Assembly: GCA_002402575.1 (NCBI GenBank)
Contig: DHGD01000041.1
Coordinates: 1-7,580 of the forward strand
DNA from: Syntrophomonas sp. UBA4807
GTDB lineage: Bacteria > Bacillota > Syntrophomonadia > Syntrophomonadales > Syntrophomonadaceae
Reading direction: 5' to 3'
DNA length: 7,580 nucleotides
Shown here: piece after piece, positions 6,766 through 7,580 of the stretch
Position numbering within the stretch: the first letter of the stretch is position 1
Layout: every line of letters starts with the position of its first letter
Program-made: the position numbers and the translations under genes
Notes under the pieces: generated by a model
The model's database searches: none
What the model was told of the DNA's origin: nothing
Seen by the model: the letters and a program-made list of their open reading frames with translations, nothing else

Positions 6766-6795
6766 TATTATGGCCTATTGTGGCCAATATGATTC
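6766..6795 (-). promoter_or_regulatory. Candidate sigma-G-type promoter for the DUF421-DUF4363 pair
   Basis: On the - strand, GAATC (6795-6791) and CATAATA (6772-6766) are separated by 18 bases. This fits the Bacillus sigma-G pattern (GHATR, 18, CATNHTA) at 4 of 5 and 7 of 7 positions. The -10 ends 27 bases before the DUF421 ATG, leaving a leader of about 20 bases. The spacer holds a TATTG-TGGC-CAATA inverted repeat (6776-6789) that could be an operator. The match is from sequence alone; short AT-rich motifs arise by chance. Confidence 0.4.
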
Positions 6796-6848
6796 GGAAG
6801 CTCAGCTGAAAGGCATAAGGCGGTTTTTTTCTAATGGGAAGGCGAGAA

Positions 6849-6878
6849 TCGACCCTTTGAAGGATTATAATATATAAT
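6849..6878 (+). promoter_or_regulatory. Candidate housekeeping promoter for the rubrerythrin-like gene
   Basis: A perfect TATAAT at 6873-6878 has TCGACC (4 of 6 to TTGACA) at 6849-6854, 18 bases upstream. A second TATAAT at 6866-6871 overlaps the region but has no good -35. Transcription would begin near 6885, about 30 bases before the ATG. Confidence 0.5.
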
Positions 6879-6915
6879 GTCAAGAGATTGATTAGCTATT
6901 ATAAGGAGAAACGCC

Positions 6916-7107
6916 ATGAACATCAGGGAAGCCATAGAATTAGCCATTGAGGCAGAGACCAAGGCCAAGGAAAGATATCTTGAACTGTCACAGATAGCGG
7001 AGGATCAAGAAACCAGGTTGATGCTGGAACAGATCGCCAAAGAAGAGGAAAGCCATTACAAGCGTTTGGTTGAACGGCTTAAAGCCATCAAACTGATGGG
7101 CAAATAG
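6916..7107 (+). CDS. Rubrerythrin-like two-helix (half-ferritin) mini-protein
   Basis: A 63-residue, highly charged, fully helical protein with no signal peptide. It lines up by eye with the first two helices of rubrerythrin: AETKAKERY matches the GESQARNRY-type helix (Glu14 as metal ligand, Tyr21), and IAKEEESHYKRL matches the ExxH helix (Glu44 and His47). That is half of a diiron site in a chain half the length of a ferritin bundle, so iron binding would need a dimer or larger assembly, as in encapsulated ferritin-like proteins (inference). The C-terminus has no Cys and no rubredoxin domain. AAGGAG lies seven bases upstream of the ATG, and a good promoter precedes it. A role in iron or peroxide handling is plausible for an anaerobe but not shown. 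The gene stands alone; its stop is four bases from a convergent gene. Confidence 0.75.
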   Translation: MNIREAIELAIEAETKAKERYLELSQIAEDQETRLMLEQIAKEEESHYKRLVERLKAIKLMGK

Positions 7108-7111
7108 GCTC

Positions 7112-7580
7112 TTAATGACCGGCCGCCGCTCCTGCCCCTGTTCCCGGTGCGCCTGCCATTACGGTACCGGTAATAATGACCATGAGCAGCGCTAACAGCA
7201 CTACCACCGCAGCTATGGCCTTAGATTTGACATGATGGTCCCCTTGCATGTATTCAGCCAAAAGGTGAGTGCAATATACAGCGTTGCCGGAGAACAGCAA
7301 CACCATGACAAACTGTATCCAGGACGGAATCAACAGGTAGCCGTCGTGGGCCAGGTTCTTCCACAGTGAGTGGCTGTAATAGGCCAGTACGATAAACTCA
7401 ATCAAACCTGCTGCGTATTGGAACACCAGACTCTGCTTCTGCATCTCGGTGTTCTGCTCCAATAACGCGCGAATCTGGGCCTGAGTATCCAGATTGCTGC
7501 GGTTGTTCATCATATCGATGCGGCTTCTGACTACCTCGATGCCAGCCAGATAATCCTGCTGAGCCGTCTGCAGATTCGCT
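7112..7580 (-). CDS. Coiled-coil protein with three membrane segments, unrecognised, 5' partial
   Basis: The - strand frame is open from base 7579 to the stop, giving 155 visible residues with the start outside the window; the ATG at 7513 is internal, because the 22 codons before it are open and continue the same helical pattern. Numbered from the first visible residue: a polar, Gln/Asn-rich probable coiled coil (about 1-50), then hydrophobic segments at about 54-72, 83-103 and 120-142, and a Gly/Ala-rich tail ending in His. A His-containing polar stretch, QGDHHVKSK, separates the last two segments. A long helical soluble domain leading into C-terminal membrane helices loosely recalls DUF3422 or RMD1-like proteins, but I cannot assign a family. 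It is convergent with the rubrerythrin-like gene, four bases apart. Confidence 0.7.
   Translation of the reverse strand, partial: ANLQTAQQDYLAGIEVVRSRIDMMNNRSNLDTQAQIRALLEQNTEMQKQSLVFQYAAGLIEFIVLAYYSHSLWKNLAHDGYLLIPSWIQFVMVLLFSGNAVYCTHLLAEYMQGDHHVKSKAIAAVVVLLALLMVIITGTVMAGAPGTGAGAAAGH

Noticed and set aside
6800..6830. Possible terminator at the T-run 6824-6830
   Set aside because: No stable GC-rich stem lies next to the seven T; the nearby TCAGCTGA palindrome (6802-6809) is short and too far away, and no + strand gene ends just upstream.
7112..7513. Complete gene starting at ATG 7513 (- strand)
   Set aside because: The 22 codons before it to the window edge are open and continue the helical pattern, and no good ribosome binding site precedes the ATG, so the gene is treated as 5' partial.

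Overview
The window looks like chromosomal DNA from an anaerobic, probably spore-capable Firmicute of the Clostridia. This is an inference from gene content: a B. subtilis-like yqeG next to aroE, a DUF421/DUF4363 pair, a type IV pilin-like gene inside the aro cluster, a rubrerythrin-like mini-protein and strong AGGAGG-type ribosome binding sites. Base composition is moderate. I see no mobile element, CRISPR array, rRNA or tRNA gene.

Left part (1-5658, + strand): seven genes in one direction, tightly packed and often overlapping. A GalT-family nucleotidylyltransferase (5' end outside the window) overlaps yqeG, a HAD-family phosphatase. After a 56-base gap come aroE (shikimate dehydrogenase), a GspH-like type IV prepilin, aroC (chorismate synthase), aroK (shikimate kinase) and aroB (3-dehydroquinate synthase). 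The four aro enzymes supply four of the seven steps of chorismate synthesis; the other three (DAHP synthase, dehydroquinase, EPSP synthase) are not here. The pilin is the odd member: its frame overlaps aroE, so it is probably translated with the pathway enzymes.

Middle part (5669-6738, - strand): a DUF421 (YetF-like) membrane protein followed by a small DUF4363 protein, a known Firmicute pairing, convergent with aroB across only 10 bases. Upstream of DUF421 is a candidate forespore sigma-G-type promoter.

Right part (6739-7580): a divergent intergenic region with a likely vegetative promoter, a 63-residue rubrerythrin-like half-ferritin on the + strand, and a convergent - strand gene, cut by the window edge, for a coiled-coil protein with three membrane segments that I do not recognise.

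Most of the window is ordinary core metabolism, and I found no convincing undescribed multi-gene system. The points most worth a second look are the pilin embedded in the aro operon, an acidic NAD-type cofactor loop in AroE, the half-ferritin, the sigma-G-like promoter and the unidentified membrane protein at the right edge.
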